Assembly: GCA_011051425.1 (NCBI GenBank)
Contig: DRLF01000358.1
Span: 1 to 5,413 of the forward strand
Reading direction: 5' to 3'
Source of the DNA: Thiolapillus brandeum
GTDB lineage: Bacteria > Pseudomonadota > Gammaproteobacteria > Chromatiales > Chromatiaceae
Length of the DNA stretch: 5,413 nt
Position 1 is the first letter of the stretch. Each line of letters starts with the position of its first letter. The notes under the pieces are model-generated. The model was not told the DNA's origin. It worked only from the letters and a program-made list of their open reading frames with translations, and made no database searches. Both the position numbers and the translations under genes were made by a program. Shown here in pieces: positions 4,355 to 5,413 of the stretch.

Positions 4355-5311
4355 TTATTGGATTGCAAATTTTTTCATGCGGTAAATCAGGGTACTGCGG
4401 GTCACGCCCAGCAGTTTTGCCGCCCGGCTCTGGTTGCCTCGCGCCTTGTCCAGCGCCTGGTGAATCATGCTGGCTTCCAGTTCGTCCAGACAGATACCGC
4501 TGTCCGGCAGGGTGAAGCCATCGCTTGGCCGTTTCCGGAGGCTGTTGTCGCGTATTTCATGGGGCAGGTTTGTCTTGTCGATCGTTTTGCCACTGAACAG
4601 TATCACAAGGCGTTCACAGACGTTGCGCAGTTCGCGGACATTGCCCGGCCAGTGATAGGACTGCAGGGCATTCATGGCCGCAGGCGTGTATGACGGAGTG
4701 TCAAGCTGGTGTTTGCGGGCCAGTTGTTCGCTGAGCTCGGTAATCAGCAACGCAATGTCATTGCCGCGCTCGCGTAACGGAGGAAGTTCCAGCGGCACGA
4801 CATGCAGGCGATAGTAAAGATCGGCTCTGAAGTCACCAGCCTGGACCCGGCCATACAAGTCCTGGTTGGTTGCAGCAATAATGCGTGCATCCACCTTTTC
4901 CGTCGCCGCCTGTCCTACGGGCTGGAATTCGCCTGACTCCAGAAAACGCAGTAATTTTGCCTGGACGGTCAGGGGGAGCTCCCCGATTTCATCCAGAAAC
5001 AGGGTACCGCCGTCGGCTTTTTTTACCCAGCCGGTATGATCGCGGTCGGCGCCGGTGAAGGCGCCTTTGCGGTAACCGAACAATTCCGATTCGATCAGAT
5101 TATCGGGCAGGGCGGCGCAGTTGAGGGTAATGAAGGCGGTATCGTTACGTTTGCTGGCCCGGTGAATGGTTTTCGCCAGCAGTTCCTTGCCGGTGCCGGT
5201 TTCACCGGTAATCAGGACAGTCACATCGGTCGCCGCCACCACTTTTGCGGAACGCTGTACAGCAAGAAATTCAGGTGAGTTGCCGATGAATGCTTCATCA
5301 AGGGTAGTCAT
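4355..5311 (-). CDS. stand-alone sigma-54-dependent activator (AAA+ and Fis-type HTH, PspF-like architecture)
   Basis: 318 residues, close to the length of PspF-type enhancer-binding proteins without a receiver, GAF or PAS domain. Visible motifs: Walker A GETGTGKE (36-43), ESELFGYRKGAFTGA with intact GAFTGA loop (83-88) for contacting sigma-54, Walker B GGTLFLDE (101-108), sensor I around ATN (147-149), arginine-finger region FRADLYYRL (161-169), WPGNVREL (221-228), and a C-terminal Fis-type helix-turn-helix (about 275-315, GNQSRAAKLLGVTRSTLIYR). It should hydrolyse ATP to open sigma-54 promoters. ATG 5311 is the only plausible start: an in-frame TGA lies at 5324-5326 and no other Met or GTG follows it. 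Without a sensor domain, control must come from a partner protein, expression level or the short N-terminus. The promoter at 2540-2554 is its likely local target (inference). Confidence 0.93.
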   Translation of the reverse strand: MTTLDEAFIGNSPEFLAVQRSAKVVAATDVTVLITGETGTGKELLAKTIHRASKRNDTAFITLNCAALPDNLIESELFGYRKGAFTGADRDHTGWVKKADGGTLFLDEIGELPLTVQAKLLRFLESGEFQPVGQAATEKVDARIIAATNQDLYGRVQAGDFRADLYYRLHVVPLELPPLRERGNDIALLITELSEQLARKHQLDTPSYTPAAMNALQSYHWPGNVRELRNVCERLVILFSGKTIDKTNLPHEIRDNSLRKRPSDGFTLPDSGICLDELEASMIHQALDKARGNQSRAAKLLGVTRSTLIYRMKKFAIQ

Positions 5312-5413
5312 GCCGGTCTCTCGTCACGGATTTCCATGATCAATGTACATGTGCATGTGCCTGCAACAGATGGTGCTGGAGGGTCAGCCAAAAACTGCCA
5401 AGCGCCATTAATA
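5312..5413. other. upstream region of the activator gene with an ATGTGC repeat
   Basis: No gene is seen in these bases. At 5344-5362 there is an alternating purine-pyrimidine stretch with ATGTACAT, ACATG-TG-CATGT and a tandem ATGTGC. This forms overlapping palindromes 30-50 bp before the start codon that could be an operator. No convincing -35/-10 pair was found. A TGGCAG...GGC match on the minus strand has the wrong sigma-54 spacing. Confidence 0.35.

Noticed and set aside
5388..5403. Minus-strand TGGCAGTTTTTGGC as a sigma-54 promoter of the activator gene
   Set aside because: The -12 GC is one base too close to the -24 GG, and sigma-54 spacing is strict.

Overview
The window looks like chromosomal DNA of a Gram-negative bacterium, most likely a beta- or gammaproteobacterium. 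It has a moderate GC content, an outer-membrane beta-barrel precursor, a lipoprotein with a canonical lipobox, a Tat-exported protein, a sigma-54 activator, a good -24/-12 promoter and a PhoB-type box. No mobile element, tRNA, rRNA or CRISPR is visible. The genus cannot be read from the sequence.

Layout. Positions 1-717 (minus) hold the first 239 codons of an outer-membrane beta-barrel protein whose 3' end lies outside the window. Immediately upstream in the same operon, 730-2409 (minus) encodes a 559-residue lipoprotein with a YtkA/FixH-like domain and a very methionine-rich segment. Positions 2410-2888 are a 479-bp divergent control region. Then 2889-3383 (plus) encodes a Tat-exported Csp-type four-helix-bundle copper-binding protein with 14 cysteines. 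A 281/287-bp gap (3384-3670) with two strong hairpins and a Pho box precedes 3671-4342 (plus), an acidic single-pass membrane protein of unknown function. Convergent to it, with a 12-bp gap, 4355-5311 (minus) encodes a stand-alone sigma-54 activator (AAA+ plus Fis-type HTH, no sensor domain). Positions 5312-5413 are its upstream region.

How it may work together (inference). The Cys-rich Csp protein and the Met-rich YtkA-like lipoprotein are divergently transcribed and both have the chemistry of Cu(I) ligands. The lipoprotein is tightly coupled to a barrel whose mature N-terminus begins near a Cys-Cys-Gly-Gly-Gly motif. This suggests a cell-envelope copper (or similar soft-metal) handling module. 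The control region carries a near-consensus sigma-54 promoter (2540-2554) facing the lipoprotein-barrel operon. A perfect 10-bp inverted repeat (2610-2640) is centred about 95 bp upstream of the predicted start, with an A8 tract between them, which is the usual layout for a sigma-54 enhancer-binding protein. The regulator at 4355-5311 is the obvious candidate activator. The acidic membrane protein may instead belong to the phosphate-starvation regulon, because a near-perfect Pho box sits 10 bp upstream of a -10-like hexamer.
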